In this document: positions 54,637 to 64,000 of the stretch, in pieces
Layout of the letters: each line of letters starts with the position of its first letter
How positions within the stretch are numbered: position 1 is the first letter of the stretch
Source: Bolinopsis microptera
Taxonomy: Eukaryota > Ctenophora > Tentaculata > Lobata > Bolinopsidae
Assembly: GCF_026151205.1 (NCBI RefSeq)
Contig: NC_087075.1
Location: forward strand, 7,768,858-7,832,857
Reading direction: 5' to 3'
DNA length: 64,000 bases
Program-made: the position numbers and the translations under genes
The notes under the pieces: generated by a model
Told to the model about the DNA's origin: nothing
What the model saw: the letters and a program-made list of their open reading frames with translations, nothing else
The model's database searches: none

Positions 54637-56103
54637 ATGAAGGTTTCCAAGGGAAATTGTCTCTATAAACAGTGGCAGCTGCACCCAAAGCTCATTGCAA
54701 ATCCTCCAGGCTGGAAAAAGTGGTTGAACAGTACAAGGATCCCCCACGAACAAATCATGTTGGGACTTCCTTGGTATACCAACATCTCAAAGCTTCTCAC
54801 CAAATACAACTTCACCACCTCATCTTCCTCAAAATCTAAGCTCTCCACCCAAATCAGTCATAACATGAGGGAAGAATTCGTGAATACCTGGAAAGCTGCC
54901 AAGGCCTCCTCGCCAAAACTAGAATTCTATAACTTAATTAAACATGATTTCGAACCAGAGGCATACCTACGAATTATCAAAATACCGGATGTTCGAAAAA
55001 GTCTGACAAGGTTTCGTATCAGCTGCCACAACCTCTACATCGAAAGGGGCCGATATGAAACCCCCCATGTACCAAGAGAAGAACGTTGGTGCACCTACTG
55101 CTTTTTCAGCAAAGGGCTAAAGCCTATTGAGGACGAAAGTCACGTATTGATTGATTGTTTGCTCTACTCCTCAGTTAGGGAAAAATTCAATTTCCATCCC
55201 CTAAACATTACTGACCTAGTCGGTTTGCTCTCCAACAAAACTCTAGATCCTACCACACTCACTGCCACAGCAAGAGCAATCCATTCAATTCTCTCTGTGA
55301 ACGAAAATTATACGAAAATTATACAGCCTATTATAAGAGTCCATTCAAAAGCATCAAATATAGGCTGCTGGGGCGAAAGTGGGCGCCACCCCCTCTTCTT
55401 TGAAGCCTGCAAACTTGCAATAGATTTCTATACTCGCCTTGAAAGCACTGAAAATGAACTTCTCTCCGCTGCATTTCACGAGCAGATTATGCTGGGCCTT
55501 CCTTGGTACACCAACATCTCTAATCTTCTCACCAAATATAACTTCCCCCACTCATCCTCTTCAAAATCCAAGCTCTCTACCCAAATCAGTCACAACATGA
55601 GGGAAGAATTTGTGGATACCTGGAAATCTGCCAAGGCATCCTCACCTAAATTAGAATTCTACAATCAAATTAAACATGATTTTGAACCAGAAACATACTT
55701 AGGAGTGGTTAAGATCCCCGATGCTCGGAAAAGCTTAACAAGGTTTCGTATTAGCTGCCACAATCTTTACATTGAGAGGGGCCGTTACGAAACCCCCCTA
55801 GTACCAAGAGAACATCGATGGTGCACTTTTTGCTTTTTCAGCAAGGGGCTTAAGCCTATTGAGGATGAAATTCATGTTCTAACTGACTGTTTACTCTACT
55901 CCTCAGTTAGAGAAAAATTTAACTTCCATCCCAAAAATATTACTGACCTAGCCGGTTTGCTATCCGATAAAACACTAGACCCTACAAAATTTACTGCCAC
56001 AGCAAGAGCAATCCATTCAATTCTCTCTGTGAACGAAAATTTTACAGCCTACTATAAGAGCCCAGATTTCCACTCAAATACTGGCCAATGCATAATGCTA
56101 TAG
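54637..56103 (+). pseudogene. Tandemly duplicated LINE ORF2 C-terminal domain
   Basis: One open frame of 488 codons holds two copies of the same domain, offset by 732 bp (244 codons), starting at HEQIMLGLPWYTNIS (54745 and 55477). Each copy contains SLTRFRISCHNLYIERGRYE and RWCT(Y/F)CFFSKGLKPIEDE followed by HVL(I/T)DCLLYSS, a CCHC-type zinc-binding motif typical of the tail of non-LTR ORF2 proteins after the reverse transcriptase. No reverse transcriptase or endonuclease precedes it. It is therefore a pair of 5'-truncated fragments fused in frame, not a functional gene. Confidence 0.75.
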
Positions 56104-56485
56104 GACCTCAAAAATAGTACAGGGTGGCCCATAAGTGACTACCCACACGCAACCTCTTAATAACTCACGTAATTCGTCTCCAAATTGCACCAAAATTTCA
56201 GAGATTATAGATATGGGTCAAACTTAGATTTTCTGAAAGTTTTGTAAGCCACGCCCAATTACAGTGGGCGTGGCGTGACACTCCCTCTTTTTCACTATTG
56301 TCTTCATAAAATGAGAACGCTTTAAGCTAAGAACTCAAAATTTTTTGCACACATTTGGCTTGATAATTGAAAACCTTTCCCAAAGTTTCAAGTTCATTGG
56401 TTAAAATATGGCTAAGTTATGACCATTTCAAAACTCATCGGATACGTGATCCGAGCACTCAGTCAGTGATCTCGTCACTTGGGTA

Positions 56486-57169
56486 ATGGCCTGTTTGGCT
56501 CACATGCACCGCTTGATTGGTTGCAGCCTGCTTATGGGCCGGCCTATACAGCTGACTGCACCTAAAACGCTATCACACGAATTTATGGTGGTGTCACCAT
56601 TTCAGGGCTTGTTAGCCCTGCTAGTCACAGGTTCCTTACAATCAATAAAAAGGAATGAACCATCCATTGAATCATCGAAAATGGTTCACTATCCTCCCTT
56701 TACTGCAGAACAACGATTGTTCGTCTACCTGAAGAAAGAAAATGGGGAGTTCTACCCTCAGATTAAACGACAATTTCAGATGAAATTCAACCGACCACCC
56801 CCTTGCCGGAAAAGCTGCTTTGACATTCATCACAAGATCAAGTTTACGTTTTCTGCACACGATCGGCGAAGAGTCGGCAGAAGACGAACTGCAAGGACTG
56901 TAGAAAACATCACGATGGTTGTTGGTGACGTGATGGACACACCTAAGATTGGCACCCGGAAACGAGCTCCTGCCTTAGACATCAGCAGAACCCTTCAGCG
57001 AATCCTAAAGCAAGACCTTTCTAACCGGGCCTACCGAATCACAAAGAAACACAAACTTTTGGACCGTGATTTCCAATCGAGGATAGATTTCGCCAACACA
57101 TTCCTGTCCAAGCAGAATGTGGATCCCTACTTTGAGGACGAAATCTGGTACAGCGACAAGGCCATATAA
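56486..57169 (+). pseudogene. Truncated mariner-like transposase, left arm
   Basis: 227 codons. From about residue 67 the sequence follows the mariner/Tc transposase N-terminus: FTAEQRLFVYLKKE, FNRPPPCR, RRRVGRRRTARTVENI, ISRTLQRILKQDL, RAYRITKKHKLL, then FANTFL and IWYSDKA with the first catalytic Asp (about 224). The frame then stops. The next bases in another frame still resemble the expected continuation (GYVNSQNAIHW), so a small deletion caused a frameshift. The second and third catalytic residues are absent. It could only bind DNA, if made at all. Confidence 0.8.
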
Positions 57170-57332
57170 ACGGATATGTCAACTCCCAGAATGCAATTCA
57201 CTGGGGCTCTAGTCACTTATGGGCCACCCCAGATGCAGATCGTGACCTTTTCAGGAAAAGCCGTTCTCTCCACCACTTCATCCGGTCTAGTAGAGCCCCA
57301 GTGAATTGCATTCTGGGAGTTGACATATCCGT

Positions 57333-58016
57333 TTATATGGCCTTGTCGCTGTACCAGATTTCGTCCTCAAAGTAGGGATCCACATTCTGCTTGGACAGGA
57401 ATGTGTTGGCGAAATCTATCCTCGATTGGAAATCACGGTCCAAAAGTTTGTGTTTCTTTGTGATTCGGTAGGCCCGGTTAGAAAGGTCTTGCTTTAGGAT
57501 TCGCTGAAGGGTTCTGCTGATGTCTAAGGCAGGAGCTCGTTTCCGGGTGCCAATCTTAGGTGTGTCCATCACGTCACCAACAACCATCGTGATGTTTTCT
57601 ACAGTCCTTGCAGTTCGTCTTCTGCCGACTCTTCGCCGATCGTGTGCAGAAAACGTAAACTTGATCTTGTGATGAATGTCAAAGCAGCTTTTCCGGCAAG
57701 GGGGTGGTCGGTTGAATTTCATCTGAAATTGTCGTTTAATCTGAGGGTAGAACTCCCCATTTTCTTTCTTCAGGTAGACGAACAATCGTTGTTCTGCAGT
57801 AAAGGGAGGATAGTGAACCATTTTCGATGATTCAATGGATGGTTCATTCCTTTTTATTGATTGTAAGGAACCTGTGACTAGCAGGGCTAACAAGCCCTGA
57901 AATGGTGACACCACCATAAATTCGTGTGATAGCGTTTTAGGTGCAGTCAGCTGTATAGGCCGGCCCATAAGCAGGCTGCAACCAATCAAGCGGTGCATGT
58001 GAGCCAAACAGGCCAT
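57333..58016 (-). pseudogene. Truncated mariner-like transposase, right arm
   Basis: The inverted duplicate of the frame at 56486-57169, with the same 227-residue product and the same stop. The lack of differences between the two arms points to a recent origin or ongoing gene conversion. Confidence 0.8.
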
Positions 58017-58800
58017 TACCCAAGTGACGAGATCACTGACTGAGTGCTCGGATCACGTATCCGATGAGTTTTGAAATGGTCATAACTTAGCCATATTTTA
58101 ACCAATGAACTTGAAACTTTGGGAAAGGTTTTCAATTATCAAGCCAAATGTGTGCAAAAAATTTTGAGTTCTTAGCTTAAAGCGTTCTCATTTTATGAAG
58201 ACAATAGTGAAAAAGAGGGAGTGTCACGCCACGCCCACTGTAATTGGGCGTGGCTTACAAAACTTTCAGAAAATCTAAGTTTGACCCATATCTATAATCT
58301 CTGAAATTTTGGTGCAATTTGGAGACGAATTACGTGAGTTATTAAGAGGTTGCGTGTGGGTAGTCACTTATGGGCCACCCTGTATTATATTAAACATTTC
58401 TATTTTATCCCTACACATCTGTAAATAACTAGAATTGTGTAACCTTAAATTATTTCAGAATTATAACTATTGTGAATTCAATAAAATAACTATCACTTTT
58501 GTATCCTTGTATCCTTGTATCCTTGTATCCTAAGAGCCCAGATTTCCACTCAAATACTGGCAAGTGCATTTAAATGCTATAGGACATTAAAATAAGATTG
58601 AACCATACAAACTCGATTTATCTATTTTTCTAAAACTAGCATTATATAACATTTCTAAATTATCCCTACACACTTGTAAATAATTAGAATTGTGTAACTT
58701 AAATTATTTCAGAATTACAACTATTGTGTACTCAATAAAGTAATTATCACTTTTGTATCCTTGTATCCTTGTATCCTTTGTATCCTTGTATCCCCCGGCT

Positions 58801-59272
58801 GAGAGGCCAAGATGAAAAATTATATTATTTGTTACGTTTAATTCTAATTACCATGCCATTGTTTCTATAGAATGACTGAATTCTCATGCAATCAGAGTTA
58901 GAAAAAGGAAAATCTTGCAGCAGGAAAGTTATTCAAAAATAATTATGAACAGAGAAAATCTGGTAAGTTTTCAGGGGAAGAAAATCCTGTAACCTATAAG
59001 AATTCGCAGTTATTGCTATTTTCACATAAGCTCCAGCATGAGAGGTAGTTTTTATTAAACTCTTTTCAATATTTGATATTTATTAAATTGTTTGTCACTT
59101 AAATACTATTCAGGGTACAAATTTCACAATATATATCATGAAATTTAGCAAACTCTTTCTCTCATACCTTATTTTCTGTGATGAGTTATAGATTTAAAGT
59201 TTTGTGTTGTAAATTAAATGAAATTAAAATTGTTTTAAAACTGCTGTAAAAGGTCGTGTTGATAACATCACA
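58801..59272. other. Probable PEX14 intron or 5' flank
   Basis: No exon identified. PEX14's first coding exon, which should precede 59379, was not found here with confidence. Confidence 0.45.
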
Positions 59273-59378
59273 GACTCCTTCTAAAACTGTGTAAATGATT
59301 TTTTCCCTGACATTTCAACGTTCAGGACTCCTTCTAAAACTGTGTAAATGATTTTTTCCCTGACATTTCAACGTTCAG
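59273..59378 (+). repeat. 53-bp tandem duplication including a 3' splice site
   Basis: Two exact copies (59273-59325, 59326-59378) of a 53-bp unit ending CCCTGACATTTCAACGTTCAG. Each carries a pyrimidine tract and AG acceptor, and the second abuts the PEX14 exon. Using the first acceptor would add 53 bases and shift the frame. Confidence 0.92.
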
Positions 59379-59950
59379 ATCACAGCAGCCACAGCGTTCC
59401 TGTCCTCTCAAACTGTAAGGGATCATCCTGACGAGACGAAAAGAAAGTTTTTATCTGACAAAGGTCTTACAAACAATGAGATAATTGCAGCTTTTGCTAA
59501 GAGCAGGAATGCTTCTGAGGAAAAACCACCAAATTTCAACCTAGTCATGGATAAGTAAGCTGATAACATGTTTGTTTGTGTTTTTATGTGGCGTTATTTT
59601 TAAAATCATTTCAGCTCTGTTTTTAACCATAATTGTTACAACCACAGTCTTCTAAAATAGAGGCCAATGTAGATTTGGAGGTTTGCTATAATATAATTTT
59701 GACAATCAAATCTATAAATAACTTCAAATATCCGAAAAATTGTTCAGGCTGGCTGTTAAAGTCGGCGTGGGATTGAAAATGTATAGACTATAGAAATGTA
59801 GACTAAAGAAATTGTTGTCAGGTGTATAGAAGAAGTTGGGTCCCCAAAGAACAAGCCTTCCCCAACCCGCCCCTCACCTCCACTTGTAGTGGTTGCTGCT
59901 GTGTCTACTGCTGCACTCGGTGTTGTTGTTTATCTGTATCGTCTCTTCAG
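59379..59950 (+). CDS. PEX14: Peroxin-14, two exons
   Basis: Exon 59379-59554 (GTTCAG/ GATAA|GTAAGC, phase 2) encodes the conserved Pex14 N-terminal domain: ITAATAFLSSQTVRDHP, KRKFLSDKGLTNNEIIAAF. This is the three-helix module that binds WxxxF/Y motifs of the PEX5 receptor. Exon 59822-59950 (TTGTCAG/ TTCAG|GTCAGT, phase-matched) encodes a Pro-rich linker (KNKPSPTRPSPP) and a transmembrane helix (LVVVAAVSTAALGVVVYLY), matching the position of the Pex14 membrane segment. The protein is the docking factor of the peroxisomal matrix import machinery at the peroxisome membrane. The first exon (start codon) and the coiled-coil and C-terminal exons are not in the readable part; a LINE follows 300 bp downstream, presumably within the next intron. 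Confidence 0.82.
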
Positions 59951-60240
59951 GTCAGTCTTTTTAATCATTACTGTGTTATATTTGCACGTGGCACGATCTT
60001 ACTAATCACGTGAATGTTCGTTTTGTGAGTATTATGTGTTATTCTAATTTATTATAATTTATTATAATTTATTATAATTTATTATAATTTATTATAATTT
60101 ATTATAATTTATTATAATTTATTATAATTTATTATAATTTATTATAATTTATTATAATTTATTATTATTATTAATAATTACACATTTGTAGTTTTGTTAC
60201 GTGTTGAAAAACAGAGCTCCCTTATCTCTGTTTAATCGGA
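59951..60240. repeat. Intron with (TATTATAATT)n decamer array
   Basis: About 12 copies of the 10-bp unit TATTATAATT at about 60047-60168, in the PEX14 intron just before the LINE. Confidence 0.85.
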
Positions 60241-60324
60241 AATTTTAACTGCCACTGCACTGCTACTGCATGGTGTTTGTACTTTACCTTTGTACATCTA
60301 TACAAGTACAAATACACAATTGCA

Positions 60325-60522
60325 ATGGAAAAGTCTGCTCATAACTCTGCAAAGAATCTTCTCGTCAACGGTTTATGTAAAGCTTGTTCGAATGATGAGG
60401 TTGTCAAAAGTACCGACATTGTACAGTGTTTTAGGTGTAAGGACAGTTTTCATGCTATCAACTGTTTTAATACTTTCAACACTACTATACTAATACTTTC
60501 AACACTACTATATAACAAATAA
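60325..60522 (+). CDS. Truncated PHD-like finger ORF of the LINE
   Basis: 65 codons with CKACSNDE, DIVQCFRCKDSFHAINCF. This is the first part of a PHD-like finger as found at the ORF1 N-terminus of the 42-kb LINE, but the final Cys pair is missing. The frame ends in low-complexity sequence from a duplicated ACTTTCAACACTACTATA. It is probably an ORF1 N-terminus cut off by a frameshift; it might alternatively be an independent small ORF. Confidence 0.45.
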   Translation: MEKSAHNSAKNLLVNGLCKACSNDEVVKSTDIVQCFRCKDSFHAINCFNTFNTTILILSTLLYNK

Positions 60523-60783
60523 TTTGAGGACCCCCAGTGGGAACTAATGCCTCGGTAAATGTAACGACCATTACAGGTTGTATGTCAATGTAAATGGTTG
60601 TTGCACGATAAAGTTATCTTAAAGACATCCTAAGGACTATCAGACATCGGTTTTTAAAGCAGTTTACCCCCATCTATCACCTAAAGATTATCAGACATCA
60701 CTTATCCTTATCCTCCGGAGTGCTACAAAGGTACTGTAATCATTAACTAAATTTCGAACAGTAGCATCTTTTTGTGATAAACT

Positions 60784-62436
60784 ATGTCTAGAATACCAGT
60801 TGGCTCAAGACATTACAATCTGAGATATCGAGGGAATTCTGTTAAATTCCCCAGCAACGGCTCTTGTCCTACTGATAAATGTTCAAATTGTTTAACTCTA
60901 TTAAGAGAGAATGATAGTCTTCGTCGGCAAATTTCTTTTCTCTATAAACAATTATCAGAAAGTGACAGTGCACTCAAAGTTCCCCTCAGCGATGGTTCAC
61001 TTATCCCTGTGTTGCCCCAGGTACCTGATCACTGTGAACAGTCTATCAATGTTCCCCTCAGTAATAGGTCATCCTCGCATCTTGTTTCTGAGTTAACCCA
61101 AGAGCTATCCAAATTAGCAGAAGACAGTGAACATTCAGCAGAAATTATCAATTTGGAAAATCCCAAACACTCTGTAAATGGTGACAATGATGTGACCAAC
61201 TCTATCAATCCATACCAAGATCTGAGTCGAGGAGTTTTTCAGTTTGTTGACACTGCCAAGTTAGATATAGAAACCCACTATACTCATAAGTTTGAGAATA
61301 GGGCAGTTGCATATTACGGGGACTTTCCCTACGCTTACAATGGAGGCTTTCATAACACAAGGCCAGTAGCAGACAATCCATACCTAAAGTCTATTTTAGA
61401 ACGCTTACGCTCACAGTTCCCAAAATTGAAATTCAATAGTGCTATGATTACCAAGTATAGAAATGGTCAGCAAGGAATTCCCTTTCACTCGGATGATGAG
61501 AGGTCAATTTCACCAGGCTCCATGATCTCCACCATCTCTTTAGGGGCTACTAGAGTCCTAAGCTTCAGATCCAAACTTAGAGCTCATATTGCTGACCTCA
61601 CCCTCTCCCATGGTGACATAATGAATATGACCAGACAATCCCAGACCAGCTTTGAACACAGCCTCATCCAGGACAAGTCTGAAACCATGAGAATAAGCAT
61701 TACTCTGCGCCTAATTGATGGCAGCGCAACCTTATCTACTCTGTCTGATGTTTCCAGTCAAGTTAAGAACACTGAACCCTCGGCCCCTAAGACTAGATCA
61801 ATAGAACATTCTGATAAATCTTTGTGTGTCTACATTAGCTCTAGTATGTTCTCCAAATTAGAGGGAGAAAAGCTATCGTCCAAACATCATGAGGCACATG
61901 TATTCAGCTACCCTGGTGCCACAGCCAATGCAATCAATGAACGGTTTCAATCAGATGTAAGAAAAGACACTCTTAATACCAATAATGTGAAAAGCATTGT
62001 ACTTATGTGTGGTACAAATGACGTGGACTCTATCCTGAACAGCCCTCGCAACATGAGGACTAAACTTCTGTGCCCTGATAGTTTTTCTGGTGATGCTAGA
62101 GCTCTTGACTTTACAAACAATTGTATTGAAAAACTTGTACTTTTCCTTCACAAGTGGGCACCTGGAGCTGATATTAAAATTGTTAACTTATTACCTCGGG
62201 AGAGTTTCTCCAGAAACAAGGTTATAACTGATATCAATGAGTGTATATCAAATCTGCAAAGAAAATACACCTATGTAAAACTGCTCTCAACCGAGACAAA
62301 TCGTTTCTTGTTTAGTGATAAGAAAGGCTTTAGAAAATCGTCATTTTTTAGTAGTTATGGAGAGGATAATGTCCATCTCAATGATTATGGCATAGTTAAA
62401 TTAGCAAGGCACTTGAAGTATCATGCACACCATTAG
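60784..62436 (+). CDS. LINE ORF1: AlkB dioxygenase and SGNH domain
   Basis: 550 residues. 28-36: a CxxxxCxxC cluster. 36-60: predicted coiled coil (LTLLRENDSLRRQISFLYKQ), as used for ORF1 trimerisation. 150-312: AlkB-like 2-oxoglutarate/Fe(II) dioxygenase with MITKYRNGQQGIPFHSDDER (H235-x-D237), the third iron ligand H292 (SFEHSL) and MRISITLRLI (R303, R309). 345-548: SGNH-type fold with CGTND (409-413) and EDNVH (D528, H531). The block I GDS is replaced by ISSSM, so esterase activity is doubtful although the dioxygenase residues are intact. The architecture parallels the ORF1 at 42041-44122, but the sequences are very divergent. Confidence 0.82.
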   Translation: MSRIPVGSRHYNLRYRGNSVKFPSNGSCPTDKCSNCLTLLRENDSLRRQISFLYKQLSESDSALKVPLSDGSLIPVLPQVPDHCEQSINVPLSNRSSSHLVSELTQELSKLAEDSEHSAEIINLENPKHSVNGDNDVTNSINPYQDLSRGVFQFVDTAKLDIETHYTHKFENRAVAYYGDFPYAYNGGFHNTRPVADNPYLKSILERLRSQFPKLKFNSAMITKYRNGQQGIPFHSDDERSISPGSMISTISLGATRVLSFRSKLRAHIADLTLSHGDIMNMTRQSQTSFEHSLIQDKSETMRISITLRLIDGSATLSTLSDVSSQVKNTEPSAPKTRSIEHSDKSLCVYISSSMFSKLEGEKLSSKHHEAHVFSYPGATANAINERFQSDVRKDTLNTNNVKSIVLMCGTNDVDSILNSPRNMRTKLLCPDSFSGDARALDFTNNCIEKLVLFLHKWAPGADIKIVNLLPRESFSRNKVITDINECISNLQRKYTYVKLLSTETNRFLFSDKKGFRKSSFFSSYGEDNVHLNDYGIVKLARHLKYHAHH

Positions 62437-62591
62437 AATACTGCTGAATACTGACATAACACTCCTACCATCAGTTTTATTTTTACAGTACGACATCCAG
62501 ACAAATACAACCTGTTTTTATTCTGTTTTTTAGTTTAAACACAACTTTTCAACTTTTATTCATTCCATTGTGAATTAATAAGATTCACAAG
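62437..62591 (+). other. LINE inter-ORF spacer
   Basis: A 155-bp AT-rich spacer between ORF1 and ORF2, unlike the 6-base junction of the 42-kb LINE. ORF2 translation must therefore start by a different route in the two elements. Confidence 0.6.
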
Positions 62592-64000
62592 ATGACAAAT
62601 TTTAATAATGCAGCTGATAGGTTTCACAACCTCTGCATTGGTCATTGTAACATTCAAGGAGGGCTTCTCAATTTAGCTAAAAGTAATGAACTTTCCCAAC
62701 TTATTAGAGATCATAAATTAGACATACTTTCCCTAAATGAGATGAATCTTAATGATACTATTGACACAGACACCATAAATATTCCTTCCTCCTTCAACCT
62801 TATGCGATGCGACAGGCCAAACAGTTCTAGGGGTGGTTGTGGCTTAATGATAAACAAAAAACTAGCTTACACAGAATTAGTTATGGATAGTAAGCTTGAT
62901 AACATTGAAGCATTATGGGTGAAGCTTAAGAATAGCAAGATCAATGTTTGCTGCTTCTATCGCTCTGGAAATTATTGCAGTGTTGATAACTTTATTGAAT
63001 ACATTCATTTTTGCATGAAAAAATTGAATGGGAAAAAGGTTATCTGGATTGGGGATATAAACATTGACCAGAATAATATCTCATCCACCCAGTACAAAAA
63101 ATTAGATATGACCTTGAGATGTTACAATCTAGTTCAAACCATTCAAGGGATAACTAGAGTTGCTAAACGTGGAGACAATGTTACCCAGACTACTATTGAT
63201 GTAATATTCACTAACTGTTATGCAGATTTTGTTCAATCTTCTGTTCTTGATGAACGTATTGGAGATCATCAAGCCATTATGTGTGAGATAGATTGTAAAG
63301 TACCTATAGCTCCTAAATTTGAGAAGGTTGAAATTAGAAATCATTGTAAACGTAATGTTAAACAATTCTTAGACTATCTAGATACCTGTTCTGATTACAG
63401 TCCACTATTGGAAAGTACAGATGTTGAAGCTATCACTGCTGGCCTTTGTCATCATATTGAACAGGCATATGCAACCTTCTCCCCTTGCAAGACCATAGAA
63501 AGGCATGAAAAGTTCATACATAAACCTTCTACTGAACTTTTAAATGCCATTAATCATACACATTTTCTTCTAAAGAAATTCCGTAAAAAGAAGGATAAGA
63601 GAGACAATGGAAATTGCAATAAATGTGGTACATGTAGCAAATGTATAAAGTGTAATGAGGCCTGGGATTGCTACAAGATTCAGAGAAATATTAGAAATAA
63701 ATTAGCTAAAACCTGCAAAAAGGCTAATGTAATCGATGATCTACAAGTTAAAAGTGCCAAGAATGATCTTAAAGGGATATGGAAAACTGTCAAACTGGCA
63801 TCAAATATGACCCCTGGTACAACTAATTGTCAAACTATCAATGAGAATGATCCTGAGCTATTTAACTTTCATTTTGCAAATGTTGGATCAAGATTACAAA
63901 ATCAGGCCCCCAATATTGAAAGAGTTAGTTTTACTGATTTTTTACCTCCTAGAACTTCTAATATCTCATTTGATAGATTCCAAGAAATAAATGAAACTGA
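62592..64000 (+). CDS. LINE ORF2, N-terminal part (endonuclease)
   Basis: Open from ATG 62592 to the window end (469 codons so far), 155 bp after ORF1. Residues about 12-235 form an APE-type endonuclease: GHCNIQGG, SLNEMNLND (catalytic Glu), GGCGLMINKK, WIGDINIDQ, IDVIFTN and IGDHQAI. The linker has a run of six Cys at about 341-361 (NGNCNKCGTCSKCIKCNEAWDC), unusual between endonuclease and reverse transcriptase. The part before the reverse transcriptase follows (DDLQVKSAKNDLKGIWKTVK). The reverse transcriptase itself lies beyond the window. Confidence 0.85.
   Translation, partial: MTNFNNAADRFHNLCIGHCNIQGGLLNLAKSNELSQLIRDHKLDILSLNEMNLNDTIDTDTINIPSSFNLMRCDRPNSSRGGCGLMINKKLAYTELVMDSKLDNIEALWVKLKNSKINVCCFYRSGNYCSVDNFIEYIHFCMKKLNGKKVIWIGDINIDQNNISSTQYKKLDMTLRCYNLVQTIQGITRVAKRGDNVTQTTIDVIFTNCYADFVQSSVLDERIGDHQAIMCEIDCKVPIAPKFEKVEIRNHCKRNVKQFLDYLDTCSDYSPLLESTDVEAITAGLCHHIEQAYATFSPCKTIERHEKFIHKPSTELLNAINHTHFLLKKFRKKKDKRDNGNCNKCGTCSKCIKCNEAWDCYKIQRNIRNKLAKTCKKANVIDDLQVKSAKNDLKGIWKTVKLASNMTPGTTNCQTINENDPELFNFHFANVGSRLQNQAPNIERVSFTDFLPPRTSNISFDRFQEINET

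Larger units (their letters stand above)
56120..58382. mobile_element. Palindromic mariner-like element, 2.26 kb
   Basis: TA target duplication (56118-56119, 58383-58384) and ends CAGGGTGGCCCATAAGTGAC. The two halves are inverted copies of about 1.1 kb each, centred at 57251, and they look identical over the whole arm, including the coding frames. The central spacer (about 57223-57280) contains a further copy of the terminal sequence GTCACTTATGGGCCACCC. The structure fits an internally deleted mariner that duplicated head to head. A transcript through it would fold into a hairpin of more than 1 kb. Confidence 0.88.
56104..58800 (+). mobile_element. LINE 3' UTRs, two copies with octamer tails
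   Basis: After the duplicated ORF fragment, the 3' UTR (CCAGATTTCCACTCAAATACTGG, CTATAGGAC) is interrupted by the palindromic mariner-like element. It resumes at 58385 and ends in (TTGTATCC)n at 58497-58531. A second, shorter copy of the same UTR follows (58532-58795) with its own (TTGTATCC)n tail. Short direct-repeat 3' tails are typical of CR1/L2-type LINEs. Confidence 0.75.
60250..64000 (+). mobile_element. Second full-size LINE, runs off window
   Basis: A LINE of a different lineage from those at 9.7 and 42 kb: a short PHD-like frame, an AlkB-SGNH ORF1 and an ORF2 that is still open at the window end. The 5' boundary is approximate. It appears inserted in an intron of PEX14. Confidence 0.8.

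Noticed and set aside
1-64000. tRNA, rRNA or spliced-leader genes
   Set aside because: Looked for tRNA B-box-like and hairpin signatures; nothing convincing was seen by eye.

Overview
The window looks like about 64 kb of an AT-rich invertebrate metazoan nuclear genome. Coding sequence is split into short exons with GT-AG introns. One gene is recognisable as peroxin PEX14, and the DNA carries non-LTR retrotransposons, several DNA-transposon types and very many minisatellites. I cannot name the species. A non-bilaterian or other early-branching invertebrate would fit, but that is a guess. Every spliced model here was built by eye from splice sites and reading phase, without transcript data.

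Layout. 1-9.7 kb: mostly non-coding; a possible minus-strand exon (1282-1552), a PIF/Harbinger-like MITE (3175-3480), an exon remnant at 4851-4974 running straight into a 33-bp minisatellite, and a hAT-like element (5612-6282) inside that array. 9.7-13.2 kb: a 5'-truncated LINE with an open endonuclease/reverse transcriptase ORF, then an intact minus-strand copy of the 4851 exon (13383-13499). 13.5-21 kb: repeats and non-coding DNA. 21.1-21.9 kb: two phase-matched minus-strand exons. 22.4-32.9 kb: a plus-strand multi-exon gene for a predicted type I membrane protein. Its introns hold two large minisatellites, a 1,553-bp inverted-repeat transposon and an intronless nested gene resembling BK-channel beta subunits (26887-27489). 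33.2-37.5 kb: a minus-strand gene for a small membrane protein. 38.6-41.7 kb: a minus-strand gene for a scaffold-like protein with about seven Tyr-Glu-Gly-hydrophobic motifs. 41.9-47.7 kb: an apparently complete LINE whose ORF1 joins a PHD-like finger, an AlkB-like dioxygenase and an SGNH esterase. 48.6-50.8 kb: a 2.1-kb element made almost entirely of tandem repeats. 51-52.7 kb: decayed retroelement fragments. 54.6-58.8 kb: duplicated LINE 3' ends with a 2.26-kb palindromic mariner-like element inside. 59.4-59.95 kb: two PEX14 exons. 60.3-64 kb: a second, different LINE, also with AlkB and SGNH domains, running off the window end.

Two themes stand out. First, several minisatellites start exactly at an exon's 5' splice site, and their units carry copies of that splice donor. 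The clearest case is 28574-31585. Second, two distinct LINEs share an ORF1 built of AlkB plus SGNH domains, which suggests an RNA-demethylation or repair function serving the retroelement. The minisatellites also act as insertion traps: because their unit sequence is known, target-site duplications can be read exactly.
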